DNA of 64,000 nucleotides from Macrostomum hystrix (GCA_950097015.1 CATNEN010000030.1:1287001-1351000); one strand, 5' to 3'; counted from the first letter of the stretch, positions 13,056-25,139 are shown. A program made the numbers and translations. The notes: generated from the sequence alone by a model not told the origin.

Positions 13056-13506
13056 GTCTTATACAATGACCAAAGACTTCAAAACGAAAAATAGCAGGCA
13101 TACTTTGGGCAACACAGCAACTGTTGCTGTATAGCTAACATCAGAGTCCTCTAATTTAGACTATAATCTCATTTTAATGTGTGTGTGTTTATATAAAAAT
13201 TCAGATCCATAAAAATCTCATTCCCATTGTGTCTGGTCACGATCTTCAGCCCAGGCCCGCATGTCTCTGGCCTTACCCGAAGTTACTAGCTGCAAGTGGT
13301 GTGGCTTTCAGGTCAATGCGGCCTACTGTCATAGCTAACATCTGTTGCTCGGTGATGTGTTTGCAATGTGATTTATGAAATCATTCTACTTTTCTGGGCT
13401 GGACTTCAGATTCAAATGCGGAGATAAAGCATTTCCTCATCCGTAATATTTTGATTAGAAATCTTAGTCTGCTTAGTTTGTGAGGTTCCGTTTGTTAGAT
13501 TTCTGA
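13056..13506. other. unique sequence between arrays, no gene seen
   Basis: A 65-codon open frame at 13,181-13,378 has no recognisable domain. Nothing else is visible. Confidence 0.45.
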
Positions 13507-14608
13507 TTCTGAGATTCAGACTGAGAGATTCAGGTTGCGAGACTCAGGCTGAGAGATTCAGGCTGAGAGATTCAGTCAGTAAGATTCAGGCTGAGAGATT
13601 CAGTCAGTAAGATTCAGGCTGAGAGATTCAGTCTGTAAGATTCAGGCTGAGAGATTCAAGCTGAGAGATTCAGGCTGAGAGATTCAGGCTGAGAGATTCA
13701 AGCTGAGAGATTCAGGCTGAGAGATTCAAGCTGAGAGATTCAGGCTGAGAGATTCAGTCAGTAAGATTCAAGCTGAGAGATTCAGGCTGTAAGATTCAAG
13801 CTGAGAGATTCAGTCAGTAAGATTCAAGCTGAGAGATTCAGGCTGTAAGATTCAGGCTGAGACATTCAGGCTGAGAGATTCAGGCTGTAAGATTCAGGCT
13901 GAGAGATTCAGTCTGTAAGATTCAGGCTGAGAGATTCAGGCTGAGACATTCAGTCTGTAAGATTCAGGCTGAGACATTCAGGCTGAGAGATTCAGTCTGT
14001 AAGATTCAGGCTGAGAGATTCAGTCTGTAAGATTCAGGCTGAGAAATTCAGGCTGAGACATTCAGTCTGTAAGATTCAGGCTGAGACATTCAGGCTGAGA
14101 GATTCAGGCTGTAAGATTCAGGCTGAGATTCAGACTGAGACATTCCGGCTGTAAGATTCAGGCTGAGAGATTCAGTCAGTAAGATTCAGTCAGTAAGATT
14201 CAAGCTGAGAGATTCAAGCTGAGAGATTCAGGCTGTAAGATTCAAGCTGAGAGATTCAGGCTGAGAGATTCAGTCTGTAAGATTCAGTCAGTAAGATTCA
14301 AGCTGAGAGATTCAGGCTGAGAGATTCAGTCTGTAAGATTCAGTCAGTAAGATTCAAGCTGAGAGATTCAGGCTGAGAGATTCAGGCTGTAAGATTCAGT
14401 CAGTAAGATTCAAGCTGAGAGATTCAGGCTGAGAGATTCAGGCTGTAAGATTCTGGCTGAGATTCAGACTGAGAGATTCAGTCTGTAAGATTCAGGCTGA
14501 GACATTCAGGCTGAGAGATTCAGGCTGTAAGATTCTGGCTGAGACATTCAGGCTGAGACATTCAGGCTGTAAGATTCAGGCTGAGATTCAGACTGAGAAA
14601 TTCAGGCT
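13507..14608 (+). repeat. 14-bp minisatellite, unit CTGAGAGATTCAGG
   Basis: About 78 copies with CAGTCAGTAAGATT and CTGTAAGATT variants in mixed order. The core GAGAGATTCAGG is close to the cores of the arrays at 6.3, 12.5, 15.1 and 20.3 kb. Confidence 0.95.
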
Positions 14609-15074
14609 TTAAAAAAATACTTATCAGGCCAATTATGAATCAAGCTAAAGAACTCGAGATTGAAGGGCGGAGTTGCATTGCTCTGGGGCAATTATCATCG
14701 CTTTCAATTTCAAAGACAGAGTGACTGAAAATTCTTTGATATCTGAGTGGAGTCAGATTTAATCTAGTGATCCTAATTTGTCTGTAATCATCCCAGCACG
14801 AATTGATTAACAGTGGCAGATTGACTTTAAATCACTGATCCATATCATCACGCTGCGAAATAGAATGAAATTATTATCATTAGAATCGAGTCAGTGATGT
14901 CGCATTTCATCTCTATTTGTCTCCAAGTCACTAATCTAGCTCAGATAATTTTCACAGATTTGAATCTGTTTTGCTTGGCTTGACTAACTGATTATTGATT
15001 GTGATTTAACAGCTGAATAAAGTGGAATTAGAGAGAGAATGTCTCAGTGATTCGGCGGTACAAATAGGAGGGAC
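14609..15074. other. AT-rich unique sequence, no gene seen
   Basis: No coding region, repeat or RNA gene is supported. Confidence 0.45.
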
Positions 15075-15885
15075 GGGGGAGGGAGATTCAGAGAGGATAG
15101 TCAGGAAGGGAGAGAATCAGGGTGGGAGAGTCAGGGTGAGAGTCTCAGGGTGAGAGAGACAGGGTGAGGGTGAGAGAGACAGGGTGAGTGGGAGAGAGTC
15201 AGGGTGAGGGGGAGAGAGTCAGGGTGAGGGGGAGAGAGTCAGGGTGAGGGGGAGAGAGTCAGGGTGAGGGGGAGAGAGTCAGGGTGAGGGGGTGAGGGTC
15301 AGGGTGAACTGGAGAGAGTCAGGGTGAACTGGAGAGAGTCAGGGTGAACTGGAGAGAGTCAGGGTGAGGGGGTGAGGGTCAGGGTGAACTGGAGAGAGTC
15401 AGGGTGAACTGGAGAGAGTCAGGGTGAGGGGGAGAGAGTCAGGGTGAGGGGGAGAAAGTCAGGGTGAGGGGGAGAGAGTCAGGGTGAGGGGGTGAGAGTC
15501 AGGGTGAGGGGGAGAGAGTCAGGGTGAGGGGGAGAAAGTCAGGGTGAGGGGGAGAGAGTCAGGGTGAGGGGGAGAGAGTCAGGGTGAGGGGGAGAGAGTC
15601 AGGGTGAGGGGGTGAGGGTCAGGGTGAGGGGGGGAGAGTCAGGGTGAGGGGGAGAGAGTCAGGGTGAGGGGGAGAGAGTCAGGGTGAGGGGGAGAGAGTC
15701 AGGGTGAGGGGGAGAGAGTCAGGGTGAGGGGGAGAGAGTCAGGGTGAACTGGAGAGAGTCAGGGTGAACTGGAGAGAGTCAGGGTGAACTGGTGAGAGTC
15801 AGGGTGAACTGGAGAGAGTCAGGTTGAGGGGGAGAGAGTCAGGTTGAGGGGGAGAGAGTCAGGGTGAACTGGAGAGAGTAAGGCA
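15075..15885 (+). repeat. 20-bp minisatellite, unit GAGAGAGTCAGGGTGAGGGG
   Basis: About 40 units at an exact 20-bp period; variants carry AACTGG in place of AGGGGG. Strand composition is strongly skewed, with G and A dominating on the plus strand. Confidence 0.95.
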
Positions 15886-16331
15886 CGGCTATAGAATGTA
15901 ATGCAATGCAATGTACTGCAAAGTTAAGCATCTGAAAAACCCTTCTTGGCAAGTTTGCCCAGAAAGCTTGTTCCCATTGTTGCTATGCAAGCGCCTAATT
16001 CACGATTGTCAAACCGATTTTTCGTTTCAATTGCAATTGAAATTTATTGCCACTTTACAATAAAAGGCATACGCATCTGAGGAACTCAAAAGCTACTTGA
16101 AGATAACTTGAACCGTTTTTTCTCTTGAACTTGACCCTGGAAGCATCGGAAATACTGTATATATTTTGGAATTATCTAAAGGAACGAAAGGACAAAGAAT
16201 AAATACGAGCTTAGTTTTATGCAGGTAACAAAAGGTGAATTTCTAATTCCTTGTCTGATGGCTCAATGCCTTGAAGCCGCCATTCATATGGCTGAGTTGT
16301 AAATCATTCCAGCCTTTTTATGTCTCTGAAC

Positions 16332-16366
<35 letters not shown>

Positions 16367-16794
16367 ATTCCTGATGCTATAAAACACAAACAGGCAGTCA
16401 TGCTGGCGGTGCTCACAATTGAGTCTCTCTGCCTGTGAAATTCTCTTTTTCTGTCCCTGTTTAGTGGGGCTCTAATATATATTAGTCCCGCATCATCAGC
16501 AAACGGTGGTTTTGCCACGGCTCACTTAATTACGTTGAATAAATTTGTTATAGTTTTTTAGGGCATTTACTCTCGATTGACAATGCTGAGTAATTTTGGT
16601 TTAAATGATTTGTTTAATTAATATTTGAGGCGCTAAGGATTGCTCTCAGATGGAAAGATATTCTGCATGTCTAGATTATGATCCTGGATAAGTCTGTTAG
16701 TTAAGGATTAAACATTCTCAAACCGAATTCAAGTCTATAAATTTATTTCAATTTTTTTATTGACTTACAAAATCATGGAGTCAGCGAGTAGGCA
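15886..16794. other. unique sequence with one CAG microsatellite, no gene seen
   Basis: Apart from the CAG run at 16,334-16,366 there is no supported feature. A 66-codon minus-strand frame across the run has no domain. Confidence 0.45.
16334..16366 (+). repeat. CAG/GCA microsatellite
   Basis: About 11 GCA trinucleotides in otherwise unique sequence. On the minus strand the run would read alanine in a small open frame, but no exon is recognisable around it. Confidence 0.85.
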
Positions 16795-17960
16795 GTGAGC
16801 TGTACTGAGTAATGAGCAGTAAATAATGAGCAATAAATAATGAGCAGTGATTAAGGAGCTGTGCATAATGAGCAGCGAATACTGAGCAGTGAATACTGAG
16901 CAGTGAATAATGAGCAGTGAATAATGAGCAGTGAATACTGAGCAGTGAATAATGAGCAGTAAACTATGAGCAGTGAATAATGAGCTGTAAATACTGAGCA
17001 GTGAATAATGAGCAGTAAATAATGAGCAGTGAATAATGAGCAGTGAATAATGAGCAGTAAACTATGAGCAGTGAATAATGAGCAGTAAACTATGAGCAGT
17101 GAATAATGAGCAGTAAATACTGAGCAGTAAATAATGAGCAGTAAATAATGAGCAGTGAATAATGAGCAGTGAATAATGAGCAGTGAATAATGAGCAGTGA
17201 ATAATGAGCAGTGAATACTGAGCAGTGAATAATGAGCAGTAAATAATGAGCAGTGAATAATGAGCAGTGAATAATGAGCAGTAAACTATGAGCAGTGAAT
17301 AATGAGCTGTAAATACTGAGCAGTGAATAATGAGCTGTAAATACTGAGCAGTAAATAATGAGCTGTAAATACTGAGCAGTGAATAATGAGCAGTGAATAA
17401 TGAGCAGTGAATAATGAGCAGTGAATAATGAGCAGTGAATAATGAGCAGTGAATAATGAGCAGTGAATAATGAGCAGTGAATAATGAGCAGTGAATACTG
17501 AGCAGTAAATAATGAGCAGTGAATAATGAGCAGTGAATAATGAGCAGTAAACTATGAGCAGTGAATAATGAGCTGTAAATACTGAGCAGTGAATAATGAG
17601 CTGTAAATACTGAGCAGTAAATAATGAGCTGTAAATACTGAGCAGTGAATAATGAGCAGTGAATAATGAGCAGTGAATAATGAGCAGTGAATAATGAGCA
17701 GTGAATAATGAGCAGTGAATAATGAGCAGTGAATAATGAGCAGTGAATAATGAGCAGTGAATACTGAGCAGTGAATAATGAGCAGTGAATAATGAGCAGT
17801 GAATAATGAGCAGTGAATAATGAGCAGTAAATAACGAACAGTAAGCAACGAGGAGTGAATGATGAGCAATAAGCCACGAGCAATGAGCAATGAGCAATGA
17901 GCAATGAGCAGTGAAAAATGAACAGTGAGCAATGAGCAGTCAGAAGACATAAATGAGCAG
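16795..17960 (+). repeat. 14-bp minisatellite, unit TGAGCAGTGAATAA
   Basis: About 80 copies, with AAACTA, AATACT and GCTGTAAATAC variants. A block of variants around 17,210-17,380 recurs around 17,490-17,660, indicating internal duplication. Long minus-strand frames of HCSLFTAHYS-type peptide are artefacts. Confidence 0.95.
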
Positions 17961-18610
17961 TTAGTAATGAGCAGGAAGTTAAGTATTTGTCATCTCAGTC
18001 TCAAAAAACTGCTTTGAAATTGATGACTACACAGCCGGAAATATAGGCTCAATATTAAAGTACATGAGTGAGTAACAGTTTGGAGAATGGCTGGGCCCAT
18101 TCACTCATAAACCTCATAGCTTTTCAATCGTTGAAAACAAACACGTGACTCACCAGAGTTCATACTTAGAGCTTTCTGACTAGAAATAGACTTAGGGATT
18201 TACCCCCTTGGAATAGGACAGCGGGGTACGGACAACCTGGGGACTGGGGTGGGGGTTGTGGATCAGTGACTGGCTTAGCGATGACGAGTTGGGCTATTTT
18301 TAGCCAGTGACCTCATACGGACTTGGAAATTTGCTGACTCGGTAGGTTTGGCCTTAGGGCTGATTATTAATGCATGAACTTCATACGCAGCCAGCATTCT
18401 AGCTAAAATTTTCGGAGTCACACATCTGCTAAACCTAGCTCTCTCCCCTCTCATCCTCTCAAAACACTTATAATTAGGACAAAGATTTTCTGCGCAAGGT
18501 CTTTCTCCTGGGCTGCATTCGCATCATGCTACTTTAAGTAAAAATGCATGCAACTTTTTATCCAAATATTCGAACATGTCCAAATACAGAGACATATACT
18601 GATTTTACAA

Positions 18611-18683
18611 CTAATTGCTACCCGTTTGAGTAGAGTTTGCCTCTCGCGATAAGGTCCCTGAGCTCGATTCCGCAGCGAGGCCA
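18611..18683 (+). repeat. tRNA-derived SINE remnant
   Basis: Contains GAGTAGAGTTTGCCTCTCGCG followed by GAGCTCGATTCCGC. These resemble the anticodon arm and B-box half of a tRNA-derived SINE head. The A-box is degenerate. Confidence 0.45.
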
Positions 18684-18794
18684 CTACGGGCCGACCTGAT
18701 AATAATTGCACGCCGGGCTGGGTTATAACTGTCGCATCACCTCATTGATCTTTCCGCCAATGAATGCAATCCATACTCCGCAACATTGAAAACG

Positions 18795-18894
18795 CATCAC
18801 CTTCTCTCTCGTTAACACCTCTCTCTCTCTCTAACACTAACGTAACAACCTCAGCACCCCCGCAGGCTGCGAGTATTAGAGAGAGAAGGTGATG
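18795..18894. repeat. 16-bp perfect inverted repeat
   Basis: CATCACCTTCTCTCTC at 18,795-18,810 is the exact reverse complement of the 16 bases at 18,879-18,894. They are separated by 68 bp and lie just upstream of the Myb/SANT-like gene. It could form a hairpin or be part of a transposon end. Confidence 0.7.
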
Positions 18895-18973
18895 GGCCAA
18901 TCAAAGTCAATGGCGTAGCAATAAAAGGGCTGAACGAAGACAAGCAGATCCTTGTGAATGAGCCAGACAACCC

Positions 18974-19761
18974 ATGAGTTCCAACGCAGCTCTGAAACGC
19001 GCGGCCAACTGGTCCATGATCGAAATCGAGACACTGCAGGAGGCAACGACCAAGCGCAAAAATTACTTGGAGAGGAGCTAAGCAAATTTACGCAAAAACG
19101 CGGATGGCAGCAAATTGCCGATATCGTGAATTCAGTCGGCGGACAAGGACGATCAGCCGAGAACTGCCGCAAGCGGTGGTCCGACTTCAAGAGTCGACTG
19201 AAGCACAAGGTCGCCAGCATCCGCAAGGAGCAAGCTAAGACAGGAGGCGGTCCGTCGCAGGCCCCGCAGTTGTCTAGCTTCGAGGAGAAGGCTGCGCAGC
19301 CAATCCGACCCCAGGTCGTGGAAGGTGTGCCATGCGGTGTTGACACGTTGCAGTTGCCTGCATCTAAGGGACAGGCTGCGTCATCAAGCTCGGTGGCTGC
19401 TAGTTCACCTGCTGGTAAATCTGTCGAAGTAGTTGGCAGATGTGCATCGCCTGAGTACGACACTGCCGACGATGGAGACAGCAAAGAGTCTGCTGCCACC
19501 CCGGCTGCCGCTTCTGCTGCCAAGAACAAGAAGCGTCAGGCAGATCAAAGCAAGCTTGAGCTGATTGGATCCTTGGAAACAAAACGTCTCCGGGTGGAGG
19601 AAGACCGACTGAAGATCGAAACTCACCGATTTTTCGTCGAGAAAGAGAGGCTGCAGATCGAGAGGGAGCGTCTACGCATTGAGCAGGAGAGACTGGCGAT
19701 CGAAAAGGAGACAAGAAAGAATTTTGAGAGTAGGCAATTGGTCCATTTTAATGACGTGTAG
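18974..19761 (+). pseudogene. Myb/SANT-like DNA-binding protein, Harbinger-associated type, frameshifted
   Basis: Two overlapping frames together make one protein. The frame from ATG 18,974 encodes the first helix of a Myb/SANT-like domain (NWSMIEIETLQEA) and then stops. The frame open from 18,958 supplies the remaining helices (GWQQIADIVNSVGG, then AENCRKRWSDFKSRLKHK). They meet in the A5 run at 19,058-19,062; one more A would give a single reading frame of about 262 residues. After a Ser/Ala/Pro linker, the last 60 residues form an Arg/Glu coiled coil (IERERLRIEQERLAIEKE). This layout is typical of the DNA-binding partner encoded by Harbinger transposons and of related host genes such as NAIF1. 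No DDE transposase is visible nearby. Either a decayed orphan or an assembly indel; reading from 18,958 alone loses the first helix. Confidence 0.75.
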
Positions 19762-20267
19762 GCCTTCTTTCTCTGAGTATCAAGGACCTGTGTCTGTTCT
19801 GGAATGTGTTAGGGCAACTGTAGTTAAATATAATGGTGGTGTGAACCAAGGGCAATACAGTATTGCCGTTCGATGTTTATTGATATGAAAATGTGAGTGT
19901 CATTCGTTACTTGAATTACTAAATAAGTACAGCATGCGTCTCAAAGATAACTAAAAAGGGACGGTAAAAATTCCGCTTACGGTAAAAGTAGGACGCCAGT
20001 GCTAAAGTTTGATCGCAGCCCCTGCGTAAGTTACGACGCATCTGCGAAAGTTTCTCCGAATGATACAAAAAAGCTTCACAAAGCTGAGTTAGCTACTAAG
20101 AGTAGTATTAGGGGAGTTTTTTCAAGGATAGTTCAACAAGAAATGTTAAGAACAAGAACAAGTATTATACCCGATCAAATAACAAAAACCATGCACTGAC
20201 TGATCGCTACGTATTATATAGGTAAACGCAGATAGAGACTTTATGAAGCGAGTGAGTTAAGGTGGAG
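19762..20267. other. unique sequence, no gene seen
   Basis: Downstream of the Myb/SANT-like gene. A 66-codon frame at 19,999-20,199 is not recognised. No transposase fragment is visible. Confidence 0.4.
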
Positions 20268-21343
20268 AGAACCATGTGAGACAGTAGAGACGGGCAGCGG
20301 AGAGTCAGATGAGACGGTATAGAGAGTCAGATCGGGCAGCGGAGAGTCAGTTGAGACAGTAGAGAGTCAGATGAGACAGTGGAAAGTCAGATGAGACAGC
20401 GGAGAGTCAGATGAGACAGCGAGAGTCAGATGAAACAGCGAGAGTCAGATGAGACAGCGGATAGTCAGATGAGGCAGTGGAGAGTCAGGTGAGACAGCGG
20501 AGAGTCAGGTGAGACAGCGGAGAGTCAGGTGAGACAGCGGAGAGTCAGGTGAGACAGCGGAGAGTCAGGTGAGACAGCGGAGAGTCAGGTGAGACAGCGG
20601 ATAGTCAGATGAGGCAGTGGAGAGTCAGGTGAGACGGCGAAGAGTCAGGTGAGACGGCGGGGAGTCAGGTGAGACAGCGGAGAGTCAGGTGAGACAGCGG
20701 ATAGTCAGATAAGGCAGTGGAGAGTCAGGTGAGACGGCGAAGAGTCAGATGAGGCAGTGGAGAGTCAGGTGAGACAGCGGAGAGTCAGGTGAGACGGCGG
20801 GGAGTCAGGTGAGACAGCGGAGAGTCAGATGAGGCAGTGGAGAGTCAGGTGAGACGGCGAAGAGTCAGGTGAGACAGCGGAGAGTCAGGTGAGACAGCGG
20901 AGAGTCAGGTGAGACAGCGGAGAGTCAGGTGAGACAGCGGAGAGTCAGGTGAGACAGCGGAGAGTCAGATGAGACAGCGGAGAGTCAGGTGAGACAGCGG
21001 ATAGTCAGATAAGGCAGTGGAGAGTCAGGTGAGACGGCGAAGAGTCAGATGAGGCAGTGGAGAGTCAGGTGAGACAGCGGAGAGTCAGGTGAGACGGCGG
21101 GGAGTCAGGTGAGACAGCGGAGAGTCAGATGAGGCAGTGGAGAGTCAGGTGAGACGGCGAAGAGTCAGATGAGGCATTGGAGAGTCAGGTGAGACAGCGG
21201 AGAGTCAGGTGAGACAGCGGAGAGTCAGATGAGACAGCGGAGAGTCAGGTGAGACAGTAGAGAGTCAGATGAGACAGCGGAGAGTCAGATGAGACAGCGG
21301 AGAGTCAGGTGAGACAGTAGAGAGTCAGATAAGACAACGGAGA
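20268..21343 (+). repeat. 20-bp minisatellite, unit AGAGTCAGGTGAGACAGCGG (left block)
   Basis: About 53 copies at a 20-bp period, with variants (GATGAGGCAGTGG, GACGGCGA) recurring in a fixed order, so internal higher-order duplication is present. The same array resumes at 21,988. Confidence 0.95.
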
Positions 21344-21987
21344 GCCAAAAAAGGATTAAAAAATTATTTATGCAAATGTCATGACGCATGCACATTCATG
21401 ATGAAAATATGTGACTCTTACCTATTCCCGTGGCCTGATCTTGTCACATTCTCGGTAGTTGTTAACTGGTTGACTTGGGTCTGTAGCAAATGAACTCGAC
21501 TGTTATGCAGGGCCAAATATCGGATCTCTGCAACGCCAAGCTGTGCTTAGAGCCAGCTTCAAAGATCTCTGCTTATTTTCTGATAAAATATATATACATA
21601 TATCCCTTCCGCGGTTAAAAACAAAGACTTACTGGTGGACAAAGAGTTTCGGGGTTCTTTCTCTGCTCCGGAGTCTTTATTTAACGGCCATGCACAACTA
21701 GTGAAGCCCAAGGACAAAGCTGGAGCTGTCTTGTGTCCCATGTAGAGAATTGAATAGAAAATTTTATAGCCAAAAAAATTTTTTTGCTTCGATTGAAGAC
21801 TCAATTGAAGGCGTGTCTTGTTTTAAATATTTTTTAAGACACAACCATAACAAAGTTAGTGAGGCACTGAATTTTTTAACCGAAGAGAATGCATTAAAAA
21901 TTACATTAACTTTTTTTAAACACGACTTACTAGCTAAAACCTGGCAGATACAAAAGGCTTGGGCGAAAGTCAAGAAAATTAAAAAAG
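21344..21987. other. 644-bp non-repeat segment splitting the 20-bp array
   Basis: Unique AT-rich sequence between two blocks of the same minisatellite. It has a 90-codon plus-strand frame from 21,750 that ends in the right block and an 81-codon minus-strand frame (21,559-21,804). Neither matches a family I know. It could be an insertion into the array, or original sequence flanked by spread of the repeat. Confidence 0.5.
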
Positions 21988-22478
21988 AGAGTCAGATGAG
22001 ACAGTCGATAGTCAGATGAGGCAGCGGAGAGTCAGGTGAGACAGCGGAGAGTCAGATGAGACAGCGGAGAGTCAGATGAGACCGCGGAGAGTCAGGTGAG
22101 ACAGCGGAGAGTCAGGTGAGACAGCGGATAGTCAGATGAGACAGTGGAAAGTCAGATGAGACAGTGGAAAGTCAGATGAGACCGCGGAGAGTCAGATGAG
22201 ACCGCGGAGAGTCAGATGAGACAGCGGAGAGTCAGGTGAGACAGCGGATAGTCAGATAAGGCAGTGGAGAGTCAGGTGAGACAGCGGAGGGTCAGGTGAG
22301 ACAGCGGAGAGTCAGGTGAGACAGTAGAGAGTGAGATGAGACAGCGGAGAGTCAGATGTGACAGTGGAGAGTCAGATGAGACAGCGGATAGTCAGATGAG
22401 GCAGTGGAGAGTCAGGTGAGACGGCGGAGAGTCAGGTGAGACAGCGGAGAGTCAGGTGAGACAGTAGAGAGTCAGATC
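21988..22478 (+). repeat. 20-bp minisatellite, unit AGAGTCAGGTGAGACAGCGG (right block)
   Basis: About 24 copies of the unit seen at 20,268-21,343, same orientation, with extra variants (GACCGCGG, GACAGTGGAA). Confidence 0.95.
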
Positions 22479-22802
22479 GGGTAGCCTTTTACAAAGGCAA
22501 GAATAGTGTAAATCTGTTAAACTAAGGGAAATTATCAGTCTGTTTTTCTACAAATCGATTGCTTCATAATTTCCTATCTTCCGAGTGTTAAATGTGTGAC
22601 AGCCAGTGAGTCTATACTGGTCCGGAAACTGGTCGGGATTCAGAGCTCTGTGAAACAAAGACCTGCAGCTTTTTGGACCCTTTTTGAGGGTCTATGTTTT
22701 TTAAAGGATCCTAGCTTTTATTGGTGAAGTGTGTTTATTGTGCAATTATATGGAATAGCTAATTGATCTCAGCTCTGATACAAAATCGCAGTGTCGTTTC
22801 AT

Positions 22803-23200
22803 GATTTGAGTCAAGTGAGGAAATAAAGAATGAGTACAGAAAGGTCACAGGATTTGAGTCAAGGGAGGAAATAAAGAATGAGTACAGAAAGGTCACAGGA
22901 TTTGAGTCAAGTGAGGAAATAAAGAATGAGTACAGAAAGGTCACAGGATTTGAGTCAAGGGAGGAAATAAAGAATGAGTACAGAAAGGTCACAGGATTTG
23001 AGTCAAGGGAGGAAATAAAGAATGAGTACAGAAAGGTCACAGGATTTGAGTCAAGTGAGGAAATAAAGAATGAGTACAGAAAGGTCACAGGATTTGAGTC
23101 AAGTGAGGAAATAAAGAATGAGTACAGAAAGGTCACAGGATTTGAGTCAAGTGAGGAAATAAAGACTGAGTAGACAAAGGGGACAGGATTTGAGTCCTGT
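22803..23200 (+). repeat. 48-bp minisatellite
   Basis: About eight near-identical 48-bp units, each starting GGATTTGAGTCAAG and carrying AGGAAATAAAGAATGAG and a GGTCACA end. Since 48 is divisible by 3, the minus strand reads a perfect 16-residue peptide repeat (YSFFISSLDSN core). This frame has no flanking domain and I do not call it a gene. Confidence 0.95.
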
Positions 23201-25139
23201 GACCTGCAAATTCACTTCAATTCACAGTTAAGGAAACAACAAAAGAACATTCCCAATTAGAAGCAAAACTGAAAAAATGAAGCAAGAGTCAGTAACAGTC
23301 AGAACATTTTGTGATGCTTTGCCAAGACTTAGACAGGAAGCAATGAATCACCTCTCGGCTTTATTCAGTCAAGCTCTGACAATGAGGACAAGGTCTTTTC
23401 AGATCATTCAAAATAATTTAGCTTCCGTCAGATGGCATTGTATTATAATTGTATTGTTCAGGATTCTGTTAAAGAACCAATCAGAGTTAGTCAGTGTGTT
23501 CACGGGAATTAATTTTTTGATAGTCTGGTAAACATTGGTCTCACAAAGAACAAAAAACACAGAAGAATAAACGGTTAAATAGTTTATAACGAATATTGAA
23601 AGTTGGGAATAACAATTAAGCTGTGTTTGATAATTGCGCAAATAACATTTTAACACACAATAATGAGTGAATAGGCTGATACACGATATATAGATGGATA
23701 GTTTTGTCAAAACTTAGTAGAAATATTTCTAATTTCTTGCATCTATCTTTCATAGCACACTACTCGTGAGTAGACTGTAGATGTTTCCCCTAAGATTATT
23801 TTAGCTTTTTAATAGAAAATCTTTCCTTGTCCAGCCGTATATGACGTCGGCGGGGCGTGCACTATTCGCTGCGAAATCTCGTTGCCAGGCGGAGAAATTT
23901 GAGCCGATTCTGAGTCGGCGAGGAGGGCAGAGAAGCGAGCGTTCCCCCCATCTTGAAAATGTCCTACCCCAGTTTTCCTGTCTCTCAGTACAGATACCCC
24001 GCAGCGATGGGGCATATTCCATTTATGGAAGGTGGCAGTGGCAGTGGATGAGAAGCAGGACAGGGTAAGCGTGAGCTGAGGATTCCTTCCCTCCCGGTTA
24101 TTGATTTAGCCCCCCCCCTAAGCCTGAGCACTGGGCCCGTCTGAGCACTCGGCTAAAGGTAGTCGGGACGAGAGGATAAAGCTAAAAATAGATCATCCAC
24201 ACTCGCGCAAGCAGGCCAAGTGTAGTTATAACGAGAACTATAACTATTAGTTGCTAGGCAAACAGAACCGCAGTTTCCTAATTCTTAGTTTGAACAAAAG
24301 CGATTCCACAGGTGCAAAAACAGAGTAACTTTTTAGGGATGAAGAAAACTCTTTAAAACTTAAAAGTGTACACGAATAAGCAATAGCGACTCCACAAATA
24401 AGCATATGACCTTGTCAAAATAGGTTTTAGTCAAGTAAGTTTTGTTAACACAACACGACTAGAAGGTAAAGCCTTTTTTATAGGGACACACGGTCGCGGA
24501 AAAAATAGGAGAAAATCTTTGTTGTACAAAAATATGTAATTTTGTTAGACAATAGCTTGCGAATGTGCGTGAACTCGTTAGTCAATAAAATACAAGGATA
24601 ATAGAACAAAACTCCACGAAAAAGTCTAAAATTTAATAAATCGAATGTTTTATCGAGTGCAGTCAAAAAAGAACAGAAAAAACTGACTGACTTTTAAATC
24701 GAATGTAACCATGGAAACGCAAAGCAAACAAACAATACGTGCTGCTACAACGAACACAACAGCTGCTTTAAATAATCCAATAATCTCTGCTATTGCAACA
24801 AACACTCAAGACTTGATTTGACGAGAAAATAAGCACTAAGGAATATTTAGCGTAAAAAAATAACTTCTCATCGTTTCTTTTCGACACTAAATTCTGACCA
24901 AAAAGACCGAATAAAATAGACACAACGCTAAACAGGGTATAAATTTGAGGTGAATCAAAGACTCAAACTGTCCAGTCCACGATTGCAGGCTGGTTGCCTC
25001 AGCCAATCAGAAACTTTCGAATGGATCAACTCACGCCCAGTGTTCATTCGCCCTGTAAATGAGTTTTGTACACAGTGATTTTGCGACAATATCATTCTCG
25101 GAAAGACGGAGAATTTCACGTAACAGATTTAGCATGCAG
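23201..25139. other. intergenic sequence, no gene seen
   Basis: AT-rich sequence with a GC-rich patch at 23,840-24,180. It lies 3' of the carboxypeptidase gene. Open frames are below 101 codons and unrecognised. No clear AATAAA signal for the minus-strand gene was found close to its stop. Confidence 0.45.

Larger units (their letters stand above)
17961..18973. other. upstream region of the Myb/SANT-like gene
   Basis: Mostly unique sequence. It holds a SINE-like remnant near 18,611-18,683, a CT run at 18,818-18,832 and the inverted repeat listed at 18,795-18,894. No other gene is supported. Confidence 0.45.

Noticed and set aside
17062-17950. Minus-strand frames rich in HCSLFTAHYS
   Set aside because: Translation of the 14-bp repeat; no flanking domain.
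19050-19070. Programmed -1 frameshift in the Myb/SANT-like gene
   Set aside because: The codons CGC AAA AAT do not form a canonical X XXY YYZ slippery heptamer, and no stem-loop was evident just after it.
22759-23136. Minus-strand 125-codon frame with a 16-residue peptide repeat
   Set aside because: The 48-bp unit is divisible by 3, so the frame stays open by arithmetic. No signal peptide or splice sites make it a gene.
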